Source of the DNA: Streptomyces aurantiacus
GTDB lineage: Bacteria > Actinomycetota > Actinomycetes > Streptomycetales > Streptomycetaceae
NCBI RefSeq assembly: GCF_027107535.1
Contig: NZ_CP114283.1
Location: 62,001 to 126,000 of the forward strand
Reading direction: 5' to 3'
DNA length: 64,000 bases
Shown here: positions 8,718 to 16,769 of the stretch, one piece after another
How the letters are laid out: each line of letters begins with the position of its first letter
Numbering within the stretch: the first letter of the stretch is position 1
The notes under the pieces: model-generated
What the model was told of the DNA's origin: nothing
Database searches by the model: none
What the model saw: the letters and a program-made list of their open reading frames with translations, nothing else
Made by a program: the position numbers and the translations under genes

Positions 8718-10151
8718 GTGACGACGATGACTGAAACCGCCTCGGGGCTGCGCGAGTTCAAGATGCCCGACGTGGGCGAGGGGCTGACCGAGGCGGAGAT
8801 CCTCAAGTGGTACGTCCAGCCCGGCGACACCGTCACCGACGGTCAGGTGGTCTGCGAGGTCGAGACCGCCAAGGCCGCCGTCGAGCTGCCGATTCCCTAT
8901 GACGGGGTGGTGCACGAGCTGCGCTTTCCCGAAGGGACGACGGTGGACGTCGGCCAGGTGATCATCGCGGTGGACGTGGCCGGTGGAGCCGCTCCGGCCG
9001 CGCCGGCCCAGGCCCCGGTCCCCTCGGCGGAGCCCGTGGCTCCTTCCGGGGAGTCCGACGCCGCCGCGCAGAAGCCCAAGCCGGAGGGCCGCAAGCCGGT
9101 CCTCGTCGGGTACGGGGTCGCGGAGTCCTCCACGAGGCGCCGTCCCCGCAGGAGCGTTCCGTCCCAACAGTCCGAGGCGGTCGCCGCGGTCGCGGTGGTC
9201 CAGGCCGAGCTGAACGGACACGCCGGTCCGGCGGCCCGTCCGCTGGCCAAGCCCCCGGTGCGCAAGCTGGCCAAGGACCTCGGGGTCGACCTGGCCGCGG
9301 TCAGGCCGTCCGGCCCGGACGGCATCATCACGCGCGAGGACGTGCACGCGGCGGTGGCCCCGGCCCCCGCCCAGGCGCCTCCGGTCACCGCGGCGACGCC
9401 GGCTCCCGTCCAGGACCGGACTCCGGCCCCGCTCGCCCCGTACGACGGCGCGCGGGAGACCCGGGTCCCGGTCAAGGGGGTGCGCAAGGCGACGGCGGCG
9501 GCGATGGTCGGCTCGGCGTTCACCGCGCCGCACGTCACCGAGTTCGTCACGGTCGACGTGACGCGCACGATGAAGCTGGTCGAGGAGCTCAAGCAGGACA
9601 AGGACATGCAGGGGCTGCGGGTGAATCCGCTGCTTCTGATCGCGAAGGCCCTGCTGGTCGCCATCAGGCGCAATCCGGACGTCAACGCCTCGTGGGACGA
9701 GGCCGGCCAGGAGATCGTCCAGAAGCACTACGTGAACCTCGGCATCGCGGCGGCCACACCCCGCGGCCTGATCGTCCCGAACATCAAGGACGCCCACGCC
9801 AAGACGCTGCCGCAGCTCGCCGAGGCGCTGGGGGAGCTGGTCGGCACCGCCCGCGAGGGGAAGACCTCACCGGCGGCCATGCAGGGCGGCACGGTGACCA
9901 TCACCAACGTCGGCGTCTTCGGCGTCGACACCGGCACACCGATCCTCAACCCGGGCGAGTCCGCGATCCTCGCCGTCGGATCCATCAAGCCGCAGCCGTG
10001 GGTCCACAAGGGCAAGGTCAAACCGCGACAGGTCACGACGCTGGCCCTGTCCTTCGACCACCGCCTGGTCGACGGGGAGCTCGGCTCCAGGGTCCTCGCC
10101 GACGTGGCGGCGGTCCTGGAGCAGCCCAAGCGACTGATCACCTGGGGGTAG
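8718..10151 (+). CDS. bkdC: Dihydrolipoamide acyltransferase E2 of the branched-chain dehydrogenase complex
   Basis: A 477-residue E2. The GTG at 8718 is favoured over ATG 8727 because GAGGAGAGG lies at proper spacing. One lipoyl domain (about 10-85) carries the lipoyl lysine in VETAKAAV. A variable Ala/Pro linker leads to an E1/E3-binding domain (VRKLAKDLGVDLAAVRPSG, about 175-210) and the catalytic domain (about 250-477) with the active-site motif LSFDHRLVDG. It transfers the acyl group from E1 to CoA. No E3 (lipoamide dehydrogenase) gene is nearby, so a shared E3 must be encoded elsewhere. Confidence 0.9.
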   Translation: MTTMTETASGLREFKMPDVGEGLTEAEILKWYVQPGDTVTDGQVVCEVETAKAAVELPIPYDGVVHELRFPEGTTVDVGQVIIAVDVAGGAAPAAPAQAPVPSAEPVAPSGESDAAAQKPKPEGRKPVLVGYGVAESSTRRRPRRSVPSQQSEAVAAVAVVQAELNGHAGPAARPLAKPPVRKLAKDLGVDLAAVRPSGPDGIITREDVHAAVAPAPAQAPPVTAATPAPVQDRTPAPLAPYDGARETRVPVKGVRKATAAAMVGSAFTAPHVTEFVTVDVTRTMKLVEELKQDKDMQGLRVNPLLLIAKALLVAIRRNPDVNASWDEAGQEIVQKHYVNLGIAAATPRGLIVPNIKDAHAKTLPQLAEALGELVGTAREGKTSPAAMQGGTVTITNVGVFGVDTGTPILNPGESAILAVGSIKPQPWVHKGKVKPRQVTTLALSFDHRLVDGELGSRVLADVAAVLEQPKRLITWG

Positions 10152-10213
10152 GCGGCAGGACCGCGGGTGAGCGGGGGCTGGTCGCACAGCTCCCGGCGCC
10201 CACCGGAGCAAAA

Positions 10214-10266
10214 GACCGCGCCGTTGCTCGCGCCCCCTTTCCAGGGGTGCGGGCAACGGCGCGGTC
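10214..10266. terminator. Bidirectional terminator between bkdC and the carboxypeptidase gene
   Basis: Arms 10214-10231 and 10249-10266 are 18 nt each with one mismatch, extended inward by a CCCC/GGGG stem. The hairpin separates two convergent genes. Confidence 0.85.
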
Positions 10267-10300
10267 CGTCGTCCGTCCATCAGGCCATCGGGCTACAGGG

Positions 10301-11176
10301 CTATCGGGCGAACCCGTAGTTCATCAGCTTCTTCGCGTCCGACTCCCGGGCGGAGATGGACGTCGAGGCGAGGACGGTACCGATGACCGTCTTCCCGTTG
10401 CGGGTGGCGGCGAAGACCAGGCAGTACTTGGCCTCCGGGCCGGAGCCGGTCTTCACCCCGATCGCACCGGTGTAGCTGCTGAGCAGACCGTTGGTGTTGG
10501 TCCACGGCGCCATGGTGCGGGTGCCGCCGGTCTTCGTCACGGTCTTGGCCGTGTACTTCTTCGTCTTCACGATCGCGCGGAAGTTGGCGCTCTTCATCGC
10601 GCTGCTGGCGATCTTCGTCAGGTCGCGCGGCGTCGAGTAGTTCGAGCCGTTGCCGATGCCGTCGAACGAGTCGAACTTCGTGTTCGGCAGGCCGAGGTCC
10701 CTGGCCTGCTTGTTCATCTTGCCGATGAACGACTTCACGCGGGCGGCACGCGTCGAGCCGGAGCCGAACTTGTCGGCCAGCGCGTACGCGGCGTCGCAGC
10801 CGGACGGCAGCATCAGGCCGTACAGGAGCTGGCGGACGGTGACCTTGTCGCCGACGATCAGACGGGCCGACGAGGCGTTGTTGCGGACGATGTAGTCGCT
10901 GTACTCCTTCTGGATGGTGACCTTGGAGTCCAGGTTGAGGTTCGGCTGCGACAGCACGACCTTCGCGGTCATGATCTTCGTCGTGGAGCCGGTGGAACGG
11001 CGCGTGTCCGCCGCCTTGGTGTAGAGCGACGTGCCCGAGCCGTTGTTCATCACGAAACCGCCCTTGGCGGCGATCGTGGGCTTCGTGAGGGCCTGCGCGG
11101 GCGCCGTGCCGAGGGCTCCGGTCGCGAGCACGGCTCCGGTGGTGAGGACCACGCCGGCAGCTCTGCGGATCCGCAT
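10301..11176 (-). CDS. D-alanyl-D-alanine carboxypeptidase (S11, low-molecular-weight PBP)
   Basis: A 291-residue secreted or membrane-associated peptidase that trims the terminal D-Ala of peptidoglycan pentapeptides. ATG 11176 starts a signal peptide (RIRR, then VVLTTGAVLATGALGTAPAQA). The three penicillin-binding motifs are present: STTK (SxxK) near residue 65, SGCD in place of the common SGN, and KTG in IGVKTGSG. The protein ends soon after the catalytic domain and lacks the C-terminal domain and anchor of DacA, so it may be released. The Shine-Dalgarno-like AAAGGG is very close to the start. Confidence 0.9.
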   Translation of the reverse strand: MRIRRAAGVVLTTGAVLATGALGTAPAQALTKPTIAAKGGFVMNNGSGTSLYTKAADTRRSTGSTTKIMTAKVVLSQPNLNLDSKVTIQKEYSDYIVRNNASSARLIVGDKVTVRQLLYGLMLPSGCDAAYALADKFGSGSTRAARVKSFIGKMNKQARDLGLPNTKFDSFDGIGNGSNYSTPRDLTKIASSAMKSANFRAIVKTKKYTAKTVTKTGGTRTMAPWTNTNGLLSSYTGAIGVKTGSGPEAKYCLVFAATRNGKTVIGTVLASTSISARESDAKKLMNYGFAR

Positions 11177-11387
11177 ACCCTTTATACCGGTATTCAAGTC
11201 GATTACCCCGATTACGTTGAAAGCACCGATTAGGTGCCAAATGCCCCAAGAAGACGACCACTTGGAGTGGCACCTTCTCTTGAGACACGTAACTAGCACA
11301 AAAAGATGCACGGTTGCTGAGCCGGGGTGTGTCTTTTTACCTCGTCCATATCCTGGACCACTCGCGACCATGCGTCCATGTTGTATC

Positions 11388-11400
11388 TATGCTGTGCTCA
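11388..11400 (+). promoter_or_regulatory. Putative -10 box of a leaderless GntR transcript
   Basis: TATGCT (11388-11393) ends 6 nt before the A of ATG 11400, placing the expected transcript start on the start codon. No ribosome-binding site precedes the ATG, which supports leaderless translation. The -35 is weak. Confidence 0.4.
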
Positions 11401-12098
11401 TGCCTTCAGCCCCGTCCCCCGCCGCGCCCGCGCCCGACCGGCAGACCGACGAGCGGGCCGTGAAGCAGCCGCCCGCGGCCGAGCGTGTCTACGCGCACGT
11501 CAAGCGGGCCGTGCTGGAGCGGCGTTACGAGGGCGGGACGCTGCTTACCGAGGGCGAGTTGGCCGAGGCCGTCGGTGTCTCGCGGACACCGGTGCGCGAG
11601 GCGCTGCTCAAGCTGGAGGTCGAGGGCCTGATCCGGCTCTACCCGAAGAAGGGCGCCCTCGTCCTGCCCGTCTCGGCGCAGGAGATCGCGGACGTGGTGG
11701 AGACCCGGCAGCTCGTCGAGGAGCACGCGATCCGCAAGGCGGTACCGGCCTCGCCCGCGCTCATCGAGCGCCTCACCGAACTCCTGGCGAAACAGCAGGA
11801 GCAGGCCGCCGCCGGAGACCTGGCCGGCGCCGCCGTCACCGACCGCTGCTTCCACGCCGAGATCGTCCGCAGCGGGGGCAACGAGATCCTCTCCCGCCTC
11901 TACGACCAGTTGCGCGACCGTCAGTTGAGGATGGGGGTCGCCGTGATGCACGCCCATCCCGACCGGATCACCAAGACGCTCAGCGAGCACCAGGAGATCC
12001 TCGACGCGCTGCGCTCGGGCGACGCGGAGGCGGCGGTCGCGCTGGTCCACCGGCACGTCAGCTGGTTCTCCAACCTGGCGCGGGGGGACGTCCGATGA
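11400..12098 (+). CDS. GntR-family transcriptional regulator (FadR subfamily, FCD domain)
   Basis: A 232-residue regulator. The winged HTH (about 25-90) has LTEGELAEAVGVSRTPVREALLKLEVEGLI, the GntR signature. The all-alpha FCD ligand domain (about 100-225) keeps the metal-site pattern, with His in CFHAEIV, LSEHQEIL and VHRHVSW, and probably binds a small carboxylate with a metal. The stop overlaps the start of the MFS gene by 4 bp (ATGA), so it very likely controls that transporter. The upstream 223-bp gap is shared with the divergent carboxypeptidase gene. Confidence 0.9.
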   Translation: MPSAPSPAAPAPDRQTDERAVKQPPAAERVYAHVKRAVLERRYEGGTLLTEGELAEAVGVSRTPVREALLKLEVEGLIRLYPKKGALVLPVSAQEIADVVETRQLVEEHAIRKAVPASPALIERLTELLAKQQEQAAAGDLAGAAVTDRCFHAEIVRSGGNEILSRLYDQLRDRQLRMGVAVMHAHPDRITKTLSEHQEILDALRSGDAEAAVALVHRHVSWFSNLARGDVR

Positions 12099-13405
12099 GC
12101 TCGTCCTCGTCGTCCTCCCTGACGCTCCCCGGCGACCCGCCGGGCGGCCGGCGAGCCGTCACGGTCTGGTCCGTCGGCGTCTCCGTCTACTTCGTCGCGG
12201 TCATCTTCCGCACGTCGCTGGGGGTGGCGGGCCTCGACGCCGCCGACCGCTTCCACGTCAACGCCTCGGCGCTCTCGACCTTCTCGATCCTGCAGCTCCT
12301 CGTCTACGCGGGCATGCAGATACCGGTCGGTCTGATGGTCGACCGGCTGGGCACGAAGAGGGTGCTGACCCTCGGCGTCGTCCTGTTCACCATCGGCCAG
12401 CTGGGCTTCGCTTTCTCCCCGACGTACGGGACGGCGCTGGCCTCGCGCGCGCTGCTCGGGTGCGGTGACGCGATGACGTTCATCAGCGTGCTGCGCCTCG
12501 GCTCGCGCTGGTTCCCGGCCCGGCGCGGGCCGATGGTCGCGCAGCTCGCGGGGCTCGTCGGCATGGCGGGCAACCTGGTCTCGACGCTCGTCATCGCCCG
12601 GCTGCTGCACGGCGTCGGCTGGACGGCCGCGTTCGCGGGCAGCTCGGTCGCCGGTGTCGTCGTCCTCGCCCTGATGCTGGCGTTCCTGAAGGACCACCCC
12701 GAGGGGCACGAGCCGGAGCCGTTCCCGCACCGGGGCGCCGCGTACGTGCGCCGCCAGATCGCGGCGTCCTGGCGGGAGCCCGGGACGCGGCTCGGGCTGT
12801 GGGTGCACTTCACGACCCAGTTCCCCGCGATGGTCTTCCTGCTGCTGTGGGGACTGCCGTTCCTCGTCGAGGCCCAGGGCCTGTCGCGGGCGACGGCCGG
12901 CGAACTCCTCACGCTCGTCGTGCTCTCCAACATGCTCATCGGCCTCGTGTACGGGCAGATCGTCGCCCGGCACCACGCGGCGCGGCTGCCGCTGGCCCTC
13001 GGCACGGTCCTGTCGACGGCCGCCGTGTGGGGCGCCACGCTCGCCTACCCGGCCGACCGTGCGCCGATGTGGCTGCTGGTCGTGCTGTGCGCGGTCCTCG
13101 GAGCCTGCGGTCCCGCGTCGATGATCGGATTCGACTTCGCCCGTCCGGCGAATCCGCCCGAGCGCCAGGGCACCGCCTCCGGCATCACCAACATGGGTGG
13201 TTTCGTCGCCTCCATGACGACGCTGTTCGCGATCGGGGTGCTGCTGGACGCCACGGGAGGCAGCTACACCGTCGCGTTCTCCGCGGTGTTCGTCCTGCAG
13301 GCGCTCGGCCTCAGCCAGATTCTGCGGTTGCGGAAGCAGGCGGCTCGGCGGGAACGGGAACGGCTGGTCGCCAGCCGGGTGGAGACGGTGCACGTTCCGG
13401 CGTGA
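12095..13405 (+). CDS. MFS transporter
   Basis: A 436-residue, 12-segment major facilitator transporter. The signature between segments 2 and 3 reads GLMVDRLGTKRVLTLG. A repeat-like cytosolic loop follows segment 6 (LKDHPEGHEPEPFPHRG). The family includes sugar, organic-acid and drug transporters; the substrate is not evident. ATG 12095 overlaps the GntR stop, indicating one transcript and a substrate likely sensed by that FCD regulator. The stop codon lies in an 8-bp tandem repeat. Confidence 0.88.
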   Translation: MSSSSSSSLTLPGDPPGGRRAVTVWSVGVSVYFVAVIFRTSLGVAGLDAADRFHVNASALSTFSILQLLVYAGMQIPVGLMVDRLGTKRVLTLGVVLFTIGQLGFAFSPTYGTALASRALLGCGDAMTFISVLRLGSRWFPARRGPMVAQLAGLVGMAGNLVSTLVIARLLHGVGWTAAFAGSSVAGVVVLALMLAFLKDHPEGHEPEPFPHRGAAYVRRQIAASWREPGTRLGLWVHFTTQFPAMVFLLLWGLPFLVEAQGLSRATAGELLTLVVLSNMLIGLVYGQIVARHHAARLPLALGTVLSTAAVWGATLAYPADRAPMWLLVVLCAVLGACGPASMIGFDFARPANPPERQGTASGITNMGGFVASMTTLFAIGVLLDATGGSYTVAFSAVFVLQALGLSQILRLRKQAARRERERLVASRVETVHVPA

Positions 13406-13445
13406 CCGCGTGACCGCGTGACCGCGTGACCGCGTGACCGCGTGA
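13401..13445. repeat. 8-bp tandem repeat across the MFS stop codon
   Basis: CGTGACCG is repeated five times, then decays to CGTGAGCG. The first copy carries the TGA stop of the MFS gene (13403-13405). The array continues into the intergenic gap, which otherwise holds only weak GC-rich hairpins up to 13565. Confidence 0.9.
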
Positions 13446-13565
13446 GCGGGCGGGGTGGGTCTTCTCGCCCCCACCGCCCCTTCCCGTCCCGAACCTGGGG
13501 CTCCGCCCCGGGCCCCGCTCCTCAGACGCCGGAGGGGCTGAGACACGGGCGGACCGGCCGAAACA

Positions 13566-14390
13566 TCACGGCGTGACGGTGAAGTTCCTAAGGATCGCAG
13601 CCGTCAGCTCCGGGTCGCCCTCTGTCTTCAGGCGGTCCGACACCGCTTCCGGGGTCACCCGGCCACAGGCCAGACGGAAGTACGTCTCCCAGTCGAGGGC
13701 GAGGGTGGCGGCCGGGCCGAGGGAGGGGGCGCCGTCTATCGAACCGACACCGTCGGCGTCGACCCGGACCGTGCGCAGGAACTCGACGGGCCCGTGGACG
13801 TCGAAGACGACCGCCGAGTTCGCCGGCGCGCCCGCGTCCTTGGCGACGACCTTCGGGAGCCTGCTGAGCAGCACGTCGCGGGCGACGTACGCGCCCGGCG
13901 AGTCGAGGTTGCCCGGCCGGCCGAGAGCGGTGCGCAGGTCCTGCTCGTGCACCCAGAGGTCGAACGCCCGGTTGCGCATGGACTCTTCGAGGGTGACCTC
14001 GGTGCCGAGCGGGCCGCGCACCAGCGCGTCGGGCTGGCGCGACTCGTTGCGCAGCTGGCGGTTGCGGCGGATGACCGTGTACTCCAGCTCGGAGGTCATC
14101 TCCGGAGCGGTGTGGTGACGGCGGACGTCGACCTGCATCTCCATGTACCGCTGGTGCTCGTTGGTCACGTGGTAGAGGTCGCGGGGGAGCGTGTGGATCG
14201 GCCGGGGGTCGCCCAGCATCTCGCAGTCGAGGCCGATCACATGGGAGACGAGGTCGCGCACCGACCAGCCCGGGCAGGGGGTCCGCCGGTTCCACTCGCC
14301 CTCCACCAGGGGCGTCACCAGCTCGGATATCGCGTCGATGGAGTGGGTCCAGGCGTCGGCGTAGGACTGAAGGCTTGGATGCAGACTCAC
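13566..14390 (-). CDS. Maleylpyruvate isomerase family mycothiol-dependent enzyme (DinB-like)
   Basis: A 274-residue protein with an N-terminal MDMPI/DinB helical bundle (about 10-150). It begins with TPLVEGEWNRRTPCPGWSVR, followed by the metal histidine in LVSHVIGLD and WVHEQDLRTALGR further on. A C-terminal SCP2-like region (about 175-274) contains FRLACGRVTPE. The family uses mycothiol, the actinobacterial thiol, in isomerisation or detoxification reactions. The substrate is unknown. The gene stands alone, divergent from the nitrilase gene. Confidence 0.85.
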   Translation of the reverse strand: MSLHPSLQSYADAWTHSIDAISELVTPLVEGEWNRRTPCPGWSVRDLVSHVIGLDCEMLGDPRPIHTLPRDLYHVTNEHQRYMEMQVDVRRHHTAPEMTSELEYTVIRRNRQLRNESRQPDALVRGPLGTEVTLEESMRNRAFDLWVHEQDLRTALGRPGNLDSPGAYVARDVLLSRLPKVVAKDAGAPANSAVVFDVHGPVEFLRTVRVDADGVGSIDGAPSLGPAATLALDWETYFRLACGRVTPEAVSDRLKTEGDPELTAAILRNFTVTP

Positions 14391-14544
14391 GGAACGGGAC
14401 CCCTCGGGCGGTTGGGCGCGGGCAGTGCACAGGCAGCGGGTGTCTTGGGACGCTAAGTTACGCTGCTGTGAGGCACCCCGGCAGTGCTTTCGTGTGACGA
14501 TCGTAGGCCCGGATCAACGGTTCGAATGCCAGGACGGTGGTAGT

Positions 14545-15405
14545 GTGCGCGCCTCTCTGCTCCAGATCGCCGTGGACGAGGGCGAATCGGTCGACGCCCG
14601 CAGGCAGCGCGTCGCCTCGTTGGTACGGCAACAGGCCGGTGCCGATCTGGTGATCCTGCCCGAGCTGTGGACGACCGGAGCCTTCGCCTACGAGTCGTTC
14701 GGCGCCGAGGCCGAGCCGCTCGAAGGGCCCACGTACGAGGTGATGGCCAAGGCGGCCAGTGACGCGGGCGTGTGGCTGCATGCGGGCTCGATCCCCGAAC
14801 GGGTCCCGTCCGGTGCTGAACAGATCGCGGTCGGTGCCGGGACGCCCGCATCCGGCGGTGGCTCCGGCACGGGTGACGGGTCCCTCTACAACACCTCTCT
14901 CGTCTTCTCTCCTTCCGGTGAACTCGCCGCCGTATATCGCAAGATCCACCGCTTCGGCTTCGACAAGGGCGAGGCGGTGCTGATGAGCGCGGGCTCCGAG
15001 CTGGTCACCGTCCGGCTGCCGCAGACCACGCTCGGCCTCGCCACCTGCTACGACCTCCGCTTCCCCGAACTCTTCCGCGGGCTCGTCGACGCCGGGGCCG
15101 AGACGCTCGTCGTCTCCGCGGGGTGGCCCGAGCGCCGCCGGTCGCACTGGACCCTGCTCGCCCAGGCGCGGGCGGTCGAGGACCAGTCGTTCGTGCTCGC
15201 GTGTGGAACGGCCGGGACGCATGCGGGGGTTCCGCAGGCCGGTCACTCGATCGTGGTCGATCCGTGGGGCGAGGTTCTCGCGGAGGCGGGGGCCGGGGAG
15301 GAGGTCCTCACGGTGTCGTTCGACCCGTCCAAGGTGGGTACGACGCGGGAACAGTTCCCGGCCCTGAAGGACCGGTTGCTGGGGGTCGCGCCGCCTCGCC
15401 GGTGA
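14545..15405 (+). CDS. Carbon-nitrogen hydrolase (nitrilase superfamily, omega-amidase-like)
   Basis: A 286-residue amidase with the Glu-Lys-Cys triad visible: Glu in VILPELWTTG, Lys in YRKIHRFGF, Cys in GLATCYDLRFPE. The GTG at 14545 is chosen because the hydrolase fold begins immediately (RASLLQIA). Relatives such as Nit2/YafV hydrolyse alpha-ketoglutaramate, or deaminated glutathione in repair roles. The RFPELFRGLVDAGAETLVVSAGWP segment fits that clade, but substrate choice is not settled by sequence. Confidence 0.88.
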   Translation: MRASLLQIAVDEGESVDARRQRVASLVRQQAGADLVILPELWTTGAFAYESFGAEAEPLEGPTYEVMAKAASDAGVWLHAGSIPERVPSGAEQIAVGAGTPASGGGSGTGDGSLYNTSLVFSPSGELAAVYRKIHRFGFDKGEAVLMSAGSELVTVRLPQTTLGLATCYDLRFPELFRGLVDAGAETLVVSAGWPERRRSHWTLLAQARAVEDQSFVLACGTAGTHAGVPQAGHSIVVDPWGEVLAEAGAGEEVLTVSFDPSKVGTTREQFPALKDRLLGVAPPRR

Positions 15406-15439
15406 CGCGTGGCGGGGCGGCGGGGGCGGAAGAACTCCG

Positions 15440-15934
15440 TCAGTCCGACCCGTTCTCCTTCTCCGCCAGGTGGATGACGCACACCGCGACCGCGATCAGC
15501 AGCGCCGGATCCGCGTCCTCCCGTACGACCTCGACGCCGTACGTCTCCCGCAGCCGCAGCCAGCGCCGCGAGATGTGCGCCAGCAGTTCCCCGTCGTACT
15601 CGACGACGAACTCCCGGTCGAGGATCTTGCCGCTGACGTCGAGCTCGGTGCCGTCGGCGAGGGCGACGCGGTAGTGGTTGCGGAGCAGCGACAGTCGCTT
15701 GCGGCGGATGGTCGCCAGGGGCTCGCCGCCCCGCTCGACGACCATCGTGTCCCGCAGGGCGAGCATCTTCTTGCGGATGTCGATCAGCACACGCCCCTGC
15801 GGATCCTTCAGCTCGAAGGTGTCCCGCAGCCGCATCGCCTTGCCGTCGACGAGGAAGGCCTTGCGGCCCCGCTCGTCCTCGATCCAGTAGTCGTCACCGA
15901 TACCCAGGATCCGGTCGCGTACGAGGAATTTCAT
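15440..15934 (-). CDS. LURP-one-related (LOR/Tubby-like) family protein
   Basis: A 164-residue protein starting MKFLVRDRILGIGDDYWIED, with strand-rich text typical of the LOR family (Tubby C-terminal-like barrel): FLVDGKAMRLRDTFELKD, VLIDIRKKMLALRDTMVVE and LREEYGVEV-like ending. Bacterial members are single-domain and of unknown function; the fold in eukaryotes binds membrane lipids. The C-terminus holds a short hydrophobic helix (ALLIAVAVCVIHLA) that could contact the membrane. It is convergent with the nitrilase gene. Confidence 0.8.
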   Translation of the reverse strand: MKFLVRDRILGIGDDYWIEDERGRKAFLVDGKAMRLRDTFELKDPQGRVLIDIRKKMLALRDTMVVERGGEPLATIRRKRLSLLRNHYRVALADGTELDVSGKILDREFVVEYDGELLAHISRRWLRLRETYGVEVVREDADPALLIAVAVCVIHLAEKENGSD

Positions 15935-16201
15935 GTCTTCAGCGCTTCCCCGGCGAGAGGCCGGGAACGCCGGCGATAGGCCGACAGGCTGATTCCCGTC
16001 TCCCGCCGCGGCCGGGAAGGGAGGCCGGACCGACCGGCGACCGGTACGACGAGGTGCCCGGCCCACGGGGGCACGACCGCGGGCCACGCGCTCGCGTGAG
16101 GGCCGGTGAGGAGCGCGGACGTGCCGGTCCGGCCGCACCGACGGTGGGACGGACCGGCACTCGCTCGTCCTCGCGGGACGGACGGTCGGGGCGTACGCCG
16201 A

Positions 16202-16450
16202 TCAGGCGCCGTAACCGTCGCTGTATCCGCTGGGGTTGTGGCGACGCTGGTCGTCGACCACCTGTGCGGTCGGCGGCACCACGACCCGCCGCCGCTTGGC
16301 GATGCTGCTGAAGGTCGCCACGCCGATCAACCCGACGATCATGAAGATGATGCCGACCAGGTCGAGGTTGACCCCCTGCATGTCCCAGTCGGTCGCGAAC
16401 GTGAGGATCGCCCCTGCGGCGATCAGAATGATGCACCCGCCCAGGCCCAT
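16202..16450 (-). CDS. Small two-helix membrane protein (DUF6458-like)
   Basis: An 82-residue protein starting at ATG 16450 with AGGAGG upstream. It has two transmembrane helices (about 4-20 and 29-49; IILIAAGAILTF and GIIFMIVGLIGVATF) and a basic then polar cytosolic tail with RRRVVVPPT. Small proteins of this shape are widespread in actinomycetes, with no defined function. Confidence 0.8.
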   Translation of the reverse strand: MGLGGCIILIAAGAILTFATDWDMQGVNLDLVGIIFMIVGLIGVATFSSIAKRRRVVVPPTAQVVDDQRRHNPSGYSDGYGA

Positions 16451-16561
16451 GGGTGTCGCCTCCTGTTGCACACGGTGTCGTGCCGGGCCCGGAGACCGTA
16501 CGGTTCCCGGGTCCACTGCGGGTACCCGGACCCGGTCCCTCCATGCAGGGGACCCGGCTCC

Positions 16562-16769
16562 CTAGGCCCTGTCGTCACATTCCCGTCTGCCGGGCGACGC
16601 CTGGCACGCTCCCCCAGCCACCGGCCGGGGGGACCCCCACTTGCCGCACCGGCCGAACGCCCAAGTACGTCCAGTACGAGGGCTTCCGGCCGGCACGCCG
16701 AGAGCACGCACCAGACGCCGCCCGGCCCGCCCTTCGGGCGGACGACGGCAATCTGACGACAGGGCCTAG
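16562..16769. mobile_element. 208-bp MITE with 16-bp perfect terminal inverted repeats
   Basis: CTAGGCCCTGTCGTCA (16562-16577) is exactly inverted at 16754-16769. Similarity continues inward for about 10 more bases (8 of 10). The ends bear CTAG, a palindrome that fits a 4-bp CTAG or 2-bp TA target duplication, as seen for IS5/IS427-type elements. The interior has no transposase, so the element must be mobilised in trans. Its right end carries the TAG stop of the M18 peptidase gene (16766-16768). Confidence 0.85.

Noticed and set aside
11544..11548. TTA within the GntR gene as a possible bldA codon
   Set aside because: The TTA in GCTTACC is out of frame (CTT ACC), so it is not a leucine TTA codon.
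13401..13445. Possible CRISPR-like repeat array
   Set aside because: Units are 8-bp contiguous tandem repeats without spacers.
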